Of a stretch of DNA of 34,812 nucleotides, positions 23,925 through 32,392 are shown one piece after another. Each line of letters starts with the position of its first letter. The first letter of the stretch is position 1. Position numbers and translations under genes: made by a program. Below the pieces are notes generated by a model. The model made no database searches. It saw nothing but the letters and a program-made list of their open reading frames with translations, and was not told the origin of the DNA. Location of the stretch: NCBI GenBank assembly GCA_013285825.1, contig JABDGV010000008.1, positions 8,620-43,431 on the forward strand, read 5' to 3'. The stretch is from Bacteroidota bacterium. GTDB lineage: Bacteria > Chlamydiota > Chlamydiia > Chlamydiales > FEN-1388.

Positions 23925-26156
23925 CTATTTTTCTTGTCTCTTTTGTTCAAGAACCATTTCTTTCATTTTTTCGTTTAAGAACTCAGTAACATCCTTTTCG
24001 CGAGTCTCTTCACTCTTAAACGGGATAGAATCGATTTTAATTTCCTGCAGGGCAATGTTATACTTTTTTGTAAGATGCTCTTTAGTTTCTTTAGTTCCAA
24101 AGTTTAAGATGGAGGGATTGACTTGAAACAATGGGAACAGCATCTCCGGGTCATTGAGTACCTCTTTGGGAAAGGTTGATTGCTCGACAAGCACCTTTGC
24201 ATCTTTAAAGTTAAGCGGAAAGGAGATCGCAGCCACCAGCTCTCTTTTAAATCTCCGATCAAGCCGGATGGAGTCATCTGCAAAGTAGAAAGCTCTTTTA
24301 AATGGGTCTTTTTCGATGGCTCGCTGAATAAGCCGCAGGTTCTTTGGGTAGAGTTGCACAATGTTTATTTCGGTTGTTGTTTCGCACCTGCTATACTGCA
24401 AATTGCTCAGCACACCATACATAGCTTCTATAACATCAATGAGTGTAAAAAATGCCCAGTTCGTACGAATTTTTGTACCTTGAGGGAGCGGCTCTTTGAA
24501 GAGCTCGTTGAGAGACTGCACAGCACTCAAGAATTGTTGATAAGAACAGTCAAAAAATTCCTTTCGTACTGAATCCATCATGTCTAATGAGTCATGGCTA
24601 TCGAATAATTTTTCTATATTGGGCTGAATAATAAAAAGGTTATTCAAGTCATCTTGATTCTTAACTTGCGAATCCTTCTTTGGTAGATGTTTCTTGGCAA
24701 GTTCGTTCAAAGCGTCAAATTGCTTCTTTTTTTCTTTATGCAGGAAAAAATATTCTTTGAGCTTCGGGTTCAGCAAGATGGCTGCAAGGGCATTTTTCAA
24801 TAAGAGAGGGTAATTCTTTAGTTTCTTTCCATAGGTGATGACAATGGATGGATCATTTGGGATGGCTTCTAAGAGCAGGTCAAATGAATTGCAGATGGTC
24901 TCTTTATGCTGCTTTGGAAAGCGGGGATCTTCAAAAATTAATTTGCCGTCAAAATTAATCTTTGTGCCGCCAGCGATCCATTTCTTTACTAATTCCTGGT
25001 CAGTCGACTCTTTAATCGTATCAGAGGCCAACAGCATAAGACGTTGGAATTCGTCTGCACCCTCTTTAAAGATTAAGATATCTGAGCGATGATAGGCCAT
25101 GCAATAGATGAGGAGATTTACTTTGGCATCTTTTCCAAAATTTCCTGCAGCGATTTTTTGAGCAAAGGGCAATACAGGAATAAGAGCAAGTGCTGCAAAA
25201 AGAGCTTCGGCTGAGAGCATATCGGTTTGGGTAAATTTCTGTTGAAAATGGACAACCAAGCTGAGGATCTGTTCATAGGAAATATCAAAATATTTATCAT
25301 AAAACAGAAGGTAGTAGGCATGGTTATTTTTTAGTATTTGATCTACGCTCGGTCTCTCTTTGCATTTGGCGTATTCAACATCGTTTGTAAGGATTGATGG
25401 CTTATTGGGAAGGATTTTTTGAGCTTTCTCTTTAATTTTATCCCCGTTTTCAGTCGCTGCTAGAGTTGGATGGTCAAGGAGTAGGGTTACAAGAGCTGTT
25501 TTTGCAAACGATTTAAATTCTTTTTCGGTCCAGCGGTTGCTCTTCTCATCGACTTTAAGAAACTCAACTGGATTAGAGGAGATTTTTTGTACCACCTCTT
25601 CGTAGGTTTCCTTTATAACGATTTTTTTCGGTTCAGTTTTTTTAATAACTTTTTTAAGAGGAGTAACTGGAATAATCTTTTTGGCAACCTTAGCTGTTTT
25701 TTTTGATTTTTCCTGCTTTGATGGCTCTTCTGGAATGTTTTTTTCAGCGATCTTTTGAGTTTTGTTTGTTGCGCTATCTTCTTCCAGCAAAACGATTTTC
25801 TTTTCAGTGATTTCTGGCACTTCACTGTTAGTGTCTTGCTCTAGAGCCAAAGGAGTGGTCGTGACTATCTCATCCGTTTTTTTCGCACTCTCTTTTTGTT
25901 CTTCTATCTCTAGAGAGTCTGCATATAAACTGAAATCTAAAGGAACAATTTCTTTTTGACTTAAGTCGGGAGCTCTCTCTAGGATTACCTGTCTTTGAAT
26001 AATAGGAGATTGTGGATCTGTTGCCCTCTCTACCTCAAACGGGAGCGGGAACCATTTGTTATCGAGAGGAGGCGCTTCATCTTCAGGGCAATTTACTGTG
26101 AAGCCAAATTCTATTAGTTTAGTATCAATTCCTGGGATTGAAATTTGTATTTTCAT
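23925..26156 (-). CDS. Paralog A of four-gene family: one-domain, 743 residues
   Basis: The first gene of the array and the shortest. The N-module (about 1-38) reads ISIPG...LIEFGFTVNCP...WFPL. The linker (39-183) carries KEIVPLDFSLYAD and VAKKIIPV but lacks the Gln/Glu pentapeptide repeat of B and C. One family domain begins at Y185 with KISSNPVEFLKV, FAKTALVTLL, FYDKYFDISYEQIL, CMAYHRSD, MLLASDTIK, FEDPRFP, DVIEAM and FADDSIRLD. The C-terminus is charged and helical. The leader carries a likely promoter (26191-26220), so this gene probably heads the unit A-B-C-D. Divergent from ptsH with a 147-base gap. Unknown function; no signal peptide. Confidence 0.85.
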   Translation of the reverse strand: MKIQISIPGIDTKLIEFGFTVNCPEDEAPPLDNKWFPLPFEVERATDPQSPIIQRQVILERAPDLSQKEIVPLDFSLYADSLEIEEQKESAKKTDEIVTTTPLALEQDTNSEVPEITEKKIVLLEEDSATNKTQKIAEKNIPEEPSKQEKSKKTAKVAKKIIPVTPLKKVIKKTEPKKIVIKETYEEVVQKISSNPVEFLKVDEKSNRWTEKEFKSFAKTALVTLLLDHPTLAATENGDKIKEKAQKILPNKPSILTNDVEYAKCKERPSVDQILKNNHAYYLLFYDKYFDISYEQILSLVVHFQQKFTQTDMLSAEALFAALALIPVLPFAQKIAAGNFGKDAKVNLLIYCMAYHRSDILIFKEGADEFQRLMLLASDTIKESTDQELVKKWIAGGTKINFDGKLIFEDPRFPKQHKETICNSFDLLLEAIPNDPSIVITYGKKLKNYPLLLKNALAAILLNPKLKEYFFLHKEKKKQFDALNELAKKHLPKKDSQVKNQDDLNNLFIIQPNIEKLFDSHDSLDMMDSVRKEFFDCSYQQFLSAVQSLNELFKEPLPQGTKIRTNWAFFTLIDVIEAMYGVLSNLQYSRCETTTEINIVQLYPKNLRLIQRAIEKDPFKRAFYFADDSIRLDRRFKRELVAAISFPLNFKDAKVLVEQSTFPKEVLNDPEMLFPLFQVNPSILNFGTKETKEHLTKKYNIALQEIKIDSIPFKSEETREKDVTEFLNEKMKEMVLEQKRQEK

Positions 26157-26190
26157 ATTTTAAAGCCTGAAAATTAAATAAAATTAATAA

Positions 26191-26220
26191 ATAGTAACAG
26201 AATGTCTAACTCTTTTTCAA
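26191..26220 (-). promoter_or_regulatory. Candidate promoter of the four-paralog unit
   Basis: On the minus strand TTGAAA (26215-26220), an 18-base spacer and TACTAT (26191-26196). The leader between this and the ATG at 26156 shares TATTTATTAATTTTATTTAA with the leader of paralog C and an AGGCTTTAAAA end with that of paralog D. Confidence 0.45.
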
Positions 26221-26240
26221 TACAATAATTATTTGGCCAG

Positions 26241-26270
26241 TTGACGAAAGAGGAGACTATCCACTAGAGT
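26241..26270 (+). promoter_or_regulatory. Possible promoter for the ptsH-ptsI run
   Basis: TTGACG (26241-26246), an 18-base spacer and TAGAGT (26265-26270, four of six consensus bases), 34 bases before the ptsH start. The -35 is good and the -10 is weak. Confidence 0.3.
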
Positions 26271-26303
26271 TTTTGGGTTTGAGTTACTGAAGAGAGGCTA
26301 TGC

Positions 26304-26603
26304 GTGGACCAGACCAAAGAGGGACTGCCAGTATTAAAAGCGCATATGCGTGTCAAAAATCGCATGGGACTTCATGCACGCCCTGCAACTCATATAGTCA
26401 AAATGCTTCATGGGAAAAAATCCCAAGTTTATTTCTCCTACAGAGAAAACCGTGTTGATGCCAAAAGTGTTTTAGGTCTTTTGCTTTTAGGGGCCCCGAG
26501 ACATGCAACAATTTTTGTTGAAGTTTCAGGCCCAGACGCCGAGCAGACTTTAGAGCTTATCCAAAATGCTTTTGAAACAGGTTTGGGGGATTCAACATTG
26601 TGA
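26304..26603 (+). CDS. ptsH: Phosphocarrier protein HPr
   Basis: A 99-residue HPr. The active histidine is H24 in GLHARPAT, which takes phosphate from Enzyme I; the regulatory serine region is present as DAKSVLG with S55. The fold-defining pattern is complete. The start is GTG at 26304, with an AGAGAGG 6 bases upstream; the later ATG at 26345 (MRVKNRMG) would give the textbook length but lacks a Shine-Dalgarno, and chlamydial HPr proteins also carry an N-terminal extension. The stop overlaps the GTG of ptsI (GTGA), so the two are coupled. No sugar-specific EII gene is in the window, so the pair may serve regulation (nitrogen-PTS type) rather than sugar uptake. Confidence 0.93.
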   Translation: MDQTKEGLPVLKAHMRVKNRMGLHARPATHIVKMLHGKKSQVYFSYRENRVDAKSVLGLLLLGAPRHATIFVEVSGPDAEQTLELIQNAFETGLGDSTL

Positions 26604-28219
26604 GCAATGAATCCATCTATGGCCAAGGCATTGTTTCAGGCAAAGTGTCAGGTCCTGCATTCTTTGTCGAATCTTCAAGCGCCTCTTTGAAGGGGAGGCA
26701 GCTCAGTCAGTCAGAAATTTCTCTAGAATTAAAGAGATTCATGTCTGCTATCGAACGAGCCATTGATGAGCTTATGCGCTTTGCAGTTTTACTTGATGTT
26801 GAGGGGCGAATTGATGAGCTGCAGCTTGTCGAAAGCCATGTTGAGCTTCTTAAGGATCCTTTTGGACTTCAAAAGCTTGTTCTTGAGGGGATTTCAGAAA
26901 AGAAAAAATCAGTTGAAGCTGCTTTAAAGTGGTCCTTAGCACATCTCAAAAAAAAATTTCGATTTGTTCAGGACAGATTGCTCTCAGAGCGGTTTTCGGA
27001 TATCGAAGATGTTATTCAGAGAGTCTTGGAGCAGTTAAAGCCCCTATCTGAAAAAGAGTCGAGCTTAGTGCCGAAGGGTGCAATTCTTGTTGCTGATCAG
27101 ATCTCATTTTCTCAAGCGCTTTTAGTCTCAAATTCTGTTGCAGCATTTGTAGCTTTTCATGGGAGTGCTTTTTCCCACACAGCTATTTTGGCAAGAGCAA
27201 GATCTATCCCGTACGTTGTCCAAATAGATCCCAGACAAATCAAGCAAGGGCACAATCCGACGCTCTTTGTTGATGGTGAGGCAGGGCTCATACTTGTAAA
27301 TCCGACTGCGACCAGGCTAAAAAAGGCTTTTGCAGTTCAAAAGGCTGTACGAGAACAAGCTTTTGAATTGAAGGATGATAGCCTTCATATAATGGCGAAT
27401 ATCGAGCATCCTGCTGATATTCAAGCAGCTAAAGATGAAGGGATTCAAGAGATTGGACTTTTGCGTACAGAATACCTCTTTTCCCACCAGGCAACTGAAA
27501 GCGAGCAGGTAAAGGCTCTCTCGCAGTGCAATCCAACCGGTTTTTTTCGAATTATTGTTCGTGCGCTCGATATGAGTATGGAGAAATTTCCACATCTTTA
27601 TCGGGGTAAGAGAGGGCTGCAGTTTCTTCTTCACGATCCAGCATTTCTTCGTGTCCACTTCGGAGCTATCTGCAAAGCATTTCCTCAAGGCTGTTCTATC
27701 CTATTGCCATTCGTGTCGGATGCTGAAGAATTCCATCGCGCTCAAATGATTTTTAAAGATGTTCGAGCTGAATTTCAGGCTCCTTTTCAACTTGGAGCCA
27801 TGATTGAAACTCCCAAAGCTGTTTTGGAGATCGAGGAAATTGTGCAGCTTGCGGACTTTATCTCTATTGGCTCGAGCGATTTGATTCAATATGCTTTAGG
27901 AATAGATCGTGCAACTACACGTCTTTCTGCTTGCGGCGCTCTTCATCCAGGAGTTTTGGAACTGATTAAAGTTGTGCTTTCGGTTACTCAAAAAATGTGC
28001 AAACCGTGCATCCTTTGTGGGGAATTGGCAGCAGATGAAGCGGTTGTTCCAATTTTTGTTCGGCTTGGGCTTCGCAATATTTCGATTCCGCCAAAAAGAA
28101 CTAAAGAGGTACGAGCTCTTTTAAAGCGTATTCATGATGAGATTAATCGTGAAAAACTGCTTCAACTAAGGGAAAAAACACGTGAAGAGCAAACTCTCTT
28201 TGTACGAGCGAGATCTTGA
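26600..28219 (+). CDS. ptsI: PTS Enzyme I (phosphoenolpyruvate-protein phosphotransferase), divergent
   Basis: A 539-residue Enzyme I, which passes phosphate from PEP to HPr. The N-terminal domain has the phospho-histidine H193 in GSAFSHTAILARA. The C-terminal PEP barrel keeps LLRTEYLF (R290), R321, MIETP (E403), SIGSSDLIQYALGIDR (D427) and LCGELA with catalytic C473. Several usually strict blocks are altered: the GGDK loop reads SMEK, the NPxLGxRxxR block is YRGKRGLQ, and TNDL is SSDL. It is shorter than the roughly 575 residues of common Enzyme I. The start is the GTG overlapping the ptsH stop. The 3' end overlaps the next gene by 38 bases. It is probably active but evolving under relaxed constraint. 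Confidence 0.9.
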   Translation: MSNESIYGQGIVSGKVSGPAFFVESSSASLKGRQLSQSEISLELKRFMSAIERAIDELMRFAVLLDVEGRIDELQLVESHVELLKDPFGLQKLVLEGISEKKKSVEAALKWSLAHLKKKFRFVQDRLLSERFSDIEDVIQRVLEQLKPLSEKESSLVPKGAILVADQISFSQALLVSNSVAAFVAFHGSAFSHTAILARARSIPYVVQIDPRQIKQGHNPTLFVDGEAGLILVNPTATRLKKAFAVQKAVREQAFELKDDSLHIMANIEHPADIQAAKDEGIQEIGLLRTEYLFSHQATESEQVKALSQCNPTGFFRIIVRALDMSMEKFPHLYRGKRGLQFLLHDPAFLRVHFGAICKAFPQGCSILLPFVSDAEEFHRAQMIFKDVRAEFQAPFQLGAMIETPKAVLEIEEIVQLADFISIGSSDLIQYALGIDRATTRLSACGALHPGVLELIKVVLSVTQKMCKPCILCGELAADEAVVPIFVRLGLRNISIPPKRTKEVRALLKRIHDEINREKLLQLREKTREEQTLFVRARS

Positions 28220-29222
28220 GCGGATTATCCACTCAAACGCCTATGCGCGCTATTTCGACAAAACACAGGTTGTCTACCTTGTGCCCTACGATCATCTCAC
28301 TCGCCGCGGGCTTCATGTACAATTTGTAAGTATGTTTTCTCGTATGCTTGGGAAACGGCTTGGGCTTAATCTCGATCTCATTGAAGCCATTGCATTGGGC
28401 CACGATGTGGGCCATCCTCCCTTTGGACATGAAGGGGAGGGGTATTTAAGCTCAATTTGTAAAGAGATGGGGCTTGGGGCCTTTTCTCATGCCAATCAAT
28501 CCTGCAGACTTTTTGAAGTTATTGAACCTCTGGATCTCTCTTTTGAAGTTCATGATGGTTTTTTATGCCATGATGGAGGGATGAAGAGTCGTGTTTCTCA
28601 GCCCAATCTCGATAAAACTGCCCAAATGCACATTGATGAGCGAAAATTACGAACAGTTACACCAGAAGTTGATCTCATTCCCAAAACGGCTGAAGCGCTT
28701 TTAGTGAAGCTGAGCGATACCGTGAGCTATTTAGGACGCGATATTGAAGATGCTATTGCATTGAGGTTAATTGAGAGAAAAGATGTTCCATGGGGCATGC
28801 TGGGCTCTTCTAACCACACACTGCTGGAAGCTGCGCGCCATGATATACTCACGCTTTATGGAGATACTGGACAGTTTGGATTTTCTGAAGAGATGTACCA
28901 AACCTTGAAAAAGCTGCGAAAATTTAACTTTGAATGTATCTACTGGCATCCCAAGCTGAAGACAGAATCAAAAAAGATTGAACAAGCGTACAAGCTTCTT
29001 TTCGAGAATCTGTTAACTGAGTGGCTGGAAAAACGAGAGGAGAGTTTGCTTTGGACTGCCTTTCTTCATAGCAGAACTCAAGAATACCTTGTCAATACAG
29101 TGGCGGCTCAATATGTCGTCGATTTTATTGCTGGCATGACTGATCGCTATTTTTTAAAGGTGCTGCAGGAGCGATTAATTCCTCAGAAGATAGAGGTAAC
29201 AGGTGTACACACTTCTCATTGA
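28182..29222 (+). CDS. dgt: HD-domain dNTP triphosphohydrolase (Dgt-like)
   Basis: A 346-residue HD-superfamily protein. The metal-binding histidines and aspartate are H45 (RRGLHVQFVS) and HD at 74-75 in ALGHDVGHPPFGHEGE, with a later Asp in KLSDTVSYLGRD. The opening RDLERIIHSNAYARYFDKTQV is the arginine-rich signature of bacterial dGTPase-like enzymes. It likely hydrolyses dNTPs to deoxynucleosides and triphosphate, with a role in nucleotide pool control. The start is GTG 28182, inside the end of ptsI (38-base overlap) with AAGGG about 10 bases before it. The symbol is by family; the preferred nucleotide is not known. The end overlaps tsaB by 20 bases. Confidence 0.85.
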   Translation: MKSKLSLYERDLERIIHSNAYARYFDKTQVVYLVPYDHLTRRGLHVQFVSMFSRMLGKRLGLNLDLIEAIALGHDVGHPPFGHEGEGYLSSICKEMGLGAFSHANQSCRLFEVIEPLDLSFEVHDGFLCHDGGMKSRVSQPNLDKTAQMHIDERKLRTVTPEVDLIPKTAEALLVKLSDTVSYLGRDIEDAIALRLIERKDVPWGMLGSSNHTLLEAARHDILTLYGDTGQFGFSEEMYQTLKKLRKFNFECIYWHPKLKTESKKIEQAYKLLFENLLTEWLEKREESLLWTAFLHSRTQEYLVNTVAAQYVVDFIAGMTDRYFLKVLQERLIPQKIEVTGVHTSH

Positions 29223-29847
29223 GACTTCGACAAATCGGGGATCTGCAGCCATCGGGCGTGATGGGCAAGTCATACGATCTATTGAACTATCGGGAAGCCG
29301 TGATGTGGCTAAAAATGCACATGATCTCTGCCAAAAGGCAGGAATACGTTTTCAAGAGCTCGGACTTTGTATCGTAGGTATTGGACCCGGATCGTATACC
29401 GGAATTCGAGTCGCCGTTTCTTTTGCAAAGGGGATTGCCGTTGCTTTAAAAATTCCACTTATTCCTATGAGCAGTCTCTATGGTCTTGTTCCAGAAGCAG
29501 ATGGCACCTTTATGGCAGCGATAGATGCAAAAGTTGGCGGTGTTTTCGTAGCTCAAGGCAGAAAAAAGGGCTTGGATGTTTCATGGGAAAAGGGCCCTGA
29601 ACGAATCGATGATGGTGCATTCAGCCAAAGAGCGGACCTTGTCGATTATGTAGTCACCATTGAACGCAGTTGGATTACTCATAAACAATTGGAGTTTGCA
29701 ACTCCTGTCATAACTTCTTGTCCTCAAGCGGATGTGCTTATTCGGCAGGGATGGCAGCAATTTCAAGAGGGGACAAGCGTGCTGCCCAAAGATCTTCATC
29801 CTCTTTATCTTCGACGAACTCAAGCAGAAATTGAGAAAGACTCTTGA
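29203..29847 (+). CDS. tsaB: tRNA t6A-forming complex subunit TsaB
   Basis: A 214-residue protein of the TsaB (YeaZ) family, an ASKHA-fold partner of TsaD required to make threonylcarbamoyl-adenosine at position 37 of ANN-decoding tRNAs. The N-terminal LLIETSTNRGSAAIG and the GIGPGSYTGIRVAVSFAKGIA block (about residues 59-79) are diagnostic. TsaB is the non-catalytic dimerisation subunit. The start is GTG at 29203, with GAGG upstream, overlapping the dgt-like gene. It precedes rpsU and dnaJ, an order I recall from Chlamydia. Confidence 0.92.
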   Translation: MYTLLIETSTNRGSAAIGRDGQVIRSIELSGSRDVAKNAHDLCQKAGIRFQELGLCIVGIGPGSYTGIRVAVSFAKGIAVALKIPLIPMSSLYGLVPEADGTFMAAIDAKVGGVFVAQGRKKGLDVSWEKGPERIDDGAFSQRADLVDYVVTIERSWITHKQLEFATPVITSCPQADVLIRQGWQQFQEGTSVLPKDLHPLYLRRTQAEIEKDS

Positions 29848-29910
29848 GTATTTTTCTCCAGAAGGATTATGATTCTTACACAAAACTTAAGCTAATCAAG
29901 GATATGCTGC

Positions 29911-30093
29911 ATGACATGCGTGAAAGTTAGACCCGGTGATTCTATCGACAAGGCGCTTCGAGCGTTGAAAAAGCGATTGGATAAAGAAGGCGTGATGAAG
30001 TCGGTGAAGGCTCATCGTTTCTACTCAAAGCCGTCAGTTAAGAAGCGAGCGAAATCAAAAGCTGCACTGAAATACAAAAAAACTCGCTCATAA
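29911..30093 (+). CDS. rpsU: 30S ribosomal protein S21
   Basis: A 60-residue, very basic protein. [20 protein letters not shown] matches the S21 N-terminus, and the Lys/Arg-rich C-terminus ([19 protein letters not shown]) is typical. It binds the 30S platform near the anti-Shine-Dalgarno region. AAGGA sits 9 bases before the ATG. An earlier ATG in the leader stops within a few codons in another frame. It lies between tsaB and dnaJ. Confidence 0.95.
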   Translation: MTCVKVRPGDSIDKALRALKKRLDKEGVMKSVKAHRFYSKPSVKKRAKSKAALKYKKTRS

Positions 30094-30102
30094 TTTCTCT
30101 TT

Positions 30103-30129
30103 AGCCTGAATTTTTAATGAGTTCAGGCT
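30103..30129 (+). terminator. Stem-loop between rpsU and dnaJ
   Basis: AGCCTGAA (30103-30110) pairs with TTCAGGCT (30122-30129), loop of 11 bases. No T-run follows, so it is more likely an attenuator or mRNA-processing/stability element than a full terminator. Confidence 0.4.
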
Positions 30130-30156
30130 CTAACCCTTTGTTACAGATCTTTCGGT

Positions 30157-31329
30157 ATGGCTGATTACTATGAAATAATCGGAGTTGCAAAAGATGCATC
30201 TCAAGATGATATCAAAAAGGCGTATCGTAAGAAGGCGCTGCAGTTTCATCCCGACAGAAACCCTGGCGACCCAACTGCCGAAAAAAAGTTTAAGGAAGTA
30301 TCCGAAGCGTATGAGGTCTTGTGCGACGAGAAAAAGCGTCAGGCATATGATCGATATGGCAGTGAGGGTATGCATAGTTACGCAGGCGGCCATCCTGGAC
30401 ATCAAGAGACGATGGAAGAGGCTCTGCGCACATTTATGGGTGCATTTGGTGGCGAATCTATCTTCGAAGGGATGTTTGGCGGCGGCTTTTCTGGCCAAGG
30501 CGGAGGATCGTATGGCGAAGGACCTTCCCGCGTTCAGCCGGGTGCAAGTAAACGAATCAATGTAACAGTATCTTTTGCAGAGGCGCTTAAAGGGGTAGAT
30601 AAAGAGCTTTCGCTCAATAACTACATCCTGTGCGAGACATGCAAAGGGAATAGAACCACCTCATCCGATGGCGTTAAAAGGTGTCCTCGCTGCGGCGGCT
30701 CTGGCCATGTCTTTGAGCAGCGCGGTTTCTTCAGCATGTCTATGACCTGTCCACAATGTCATGGAGAGGGAGAGATCATCACTCAGCCGTGCACATCTTG
30801 CCATGGAGAGGGGCGTACAAAGCAGAAGCGCCGGGTAAACTTCCATGTCCCTCCTGGAATTGACTCTGGAATGCGTTTAAAGCTTCCTGGCTATGGCGAC
30901 GTCGGTATTGGCGGCGGCCCAGCTGGAGATCTATTTGTCTATATCACTGTTGAGCCCCATGAGTTTTTCGAACGCCAAGGAAACGATATTGTCTTAGAGC
31001 TCCCCATATCTATCGGTGAAGCGGCTCTTGGTTGTAAGAAAGAGATTCCCTCTTTTGGAACACAGGCAATTAAGATTGCGATTCCCGAAGGCATTCAGTC
31101 AGGCAAAACCTTGCGGGTCCGAGGCGAGGGATTCCCAAGTCTTCAAGGATCTGGGAAGGGCGATCTTCAAGTCAAAGTTATTGTCGAAACTCCAACTAAT
31201 CTCACTCAGCGGCAACGAGAGATTTTGGAAGAATTTTCCAAACTTGAATCTGCCAATAATTTCCCCAAGAAAAAGGGCTTTATAGAGAAGCTCAAAGATT
31301 TTTTCGTCGGTGCAAAAAGCGGGTCTTGA
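30157..31329 (+). CDS. dnaJ: Chaperone protein DnaJ
   Basis: A 390-residue type I Hsp40. The J domain has HPD at 31-33, followed by a Gly/Phe-rich region (about 71-125) and the zinc domain with four CxxC pairs: C159/C162, C176/C179, C198/C201 and C212/C215. The first repeat is CETCKGNR, lacking its final glycine; the others are standard. The C-terminal substrate-binding domain is complete. It stimulates DnaK ATPase and delivers unfolded proteins. The Shine-Dalgarno is weak. dnaK and grpE are not in the window. The next gene starts 3 bases after the stop, so they are co-transcribed. Confidence 0.97.
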   Translation: MADYYEIIGVAKDASQDDIKKAYRKKALQFHPDRNPGDPTAEKKFKEVSEAYEVLCDEKKRQAYDRYGSEGMHSYAGGHPGHQETMEEALRTFMGAFGGESIFEGMFGGGFSGQGGGSYGEGPSRVQPGASKRINVTVSFAEALKGVDKELSLNNYILCETCKGNRTTSSDGVKRCPRCGGSGHVFEQRGFFSMSMTCPQCHGEGEIITQPCTSCHGEGRTKQKRRVNFHVPPGIDSGMRLKLPGYGDVGIGGGPAGDLFVYITVEPHEFFERQGNDIVLELPISIGEAALGCKKEIPSFGTQAIKIAIPEGIQSGKTLRVRGEGFPSLQGSGKGDLQVKVIVETPTNLTQRQREILEEFSKLESANNFPKKKGFIEKLKDFFVGAKSGS

Positions 31330-31332
31330 ACT

Positions 31333-32379
31333 ATGCTTCAGGGAAAAACTTGTCTTGCGAGCGATAACTATACCTCTGCCCATCCTTCGGTGCTTGAGGC
31401 AATACAATCTGCAAATGAAATTTGGGCGCCCTCCTATGGCGATGACATTTTCACTGAGAAGGCAGCAAAGCTTATTCAAAACGCCTTTAGCTCTCCTTGT
31501 AAAGTCTTCTTTGTGCCAACAGGAACTGGCGCCAATGTTTTAGCGCTCAAACTTTCGTGCAGGCGGCATGAGTCGGTCATCTGTAGCGATATCGCCCATC
31601 TTCATTATCAAGAATGCGGCGCTTCAGAATCGATTGTTGGCTGCAAGCTTTTGCCTGTGCCCCACATAGGTGGAAAGGTTACGCCTGCAGCTCTTGTACA
31701 TAAGCTGCAAAGCGAGCGTATGTTTGGGAAACATTCAACTTCGCCGCGCGTACTCTCCATTACCCAACCCACAGAGTTTGGAACTCTCTACTCGCTGGAA
31801 GAGCTTCGAGCATTATCAAAGGTATGTAAAACAGAGAATTTGCTTTTTCATATCGACGGAAGCCGATTATACAATGCAGTCTGTGCTCTTAAAATCTCTC
31901 TGGATGAAATGATACAAACGGCTCAAGTCGATATTCTATCGCTCGGCGGCACTAAAAATGGCCTTATGTGTGCCGAAGCCCTTCTCATCTTTAATCCTGC
32001 TTTGCAGGAGGGGTCAGACCACATCAATAAGCAGACTCTTCAGCTTGTCTCGAAGATGCGCTATATCTCTTCCCAGTTTATTCCCTTCTTTACCAATGAA
32101 CTATGGCGAACACTTGCACAAACTGCCAATCAGCGGGCGCAAGAAATTGCCAAGATATTGACCTCCCATCGAGAATGCAGCCTTTCCTATCCTGTTGAGA
32201 CCAATCAGATCTTCTTTAAGGTTCCACACGCGTTTGTTCCTATCATTCAAGAGCATATAGCCTGCTACGTTTGGGATAAGGATGAGGCTATGACCGAACT
32301 TCGGTTTGTTGCCTCTTGGAATACCACTGAGCACGATGTTAAAAAAGTTGCAGATGTTTTGGCGCTTTGCAAGAAGTAG
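31333..32379 (+). CDS. Threonine aldolase-like PLP enzyme
   Basis: A 348-residue fold-type I PLP protein of the beta-eliminating lyase / low-specificity L-threonine aldolase family. Visible elements: the opening SDNYTSAHPSV, a PTGTGANVLAL phosphate-binding block (62-72), H91 stacking on the cofactor, HIDGSR with D175, and the Schiff-base lysine K208 in SLGGTKNG. It would cleave threonine (or allo-threonine) to glycine and acetaldehyde. The start ATG is 3 bases after dnaJ, with translation probably coupled. Length is normal. The exact substrate cannot be told from sequence. Confidence 0.88.
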   Translation: MLQGKTCLASDNYTSAHPSVLEAIQSANEIWAPSYGDDIFTEKAAKLIQNAFSSPCKVFFVPTGTGANVLALKLSCRRHESVICSDIAHLHYQECGASESIVGCKLLPVPHIGGKVTPAALVHKLQSERMFGKHSTSPRVLSITQPTEFGTLYSLEELRALSKVCKTENLLFHIDGSRLYNAVCALKISLDEMIQTAQVDILSLGGTKNGLMCAEALLIFNPALQEGSDHINKQTLQLVSKMRYISSQFIPFFTNELWRTLAQTANQRAQEIAKILTSHRECSLSYPVETNQIFFKVPHAFVPIIQEHIACYVWDKDEAMTELRFVASWNTTEHDVKKVADVLALCKK

Positions 32380-32392
32380 TCTTATTGTTAAC

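Noticed and set aside
23906..23950. Upstream ATG for paralog B
   Set aside because: The extra residues (MNKRDKKNSWKEKIF) are absent from the other three paralogs, which all begin two to five residues before the SIPG motif.
13651..26156. Frameshifted remains of one giant gene
   Set aside because: Each of the four frames has its own start module, complete domain(s) and stop, and the intergenic leaders are conserved, so these are separate intact genes.
26438..26626. Minus-strand open frame across the ptsH-ptsI junction
   Set aside because: It is a shadow of two well-supported plus-strand genes.
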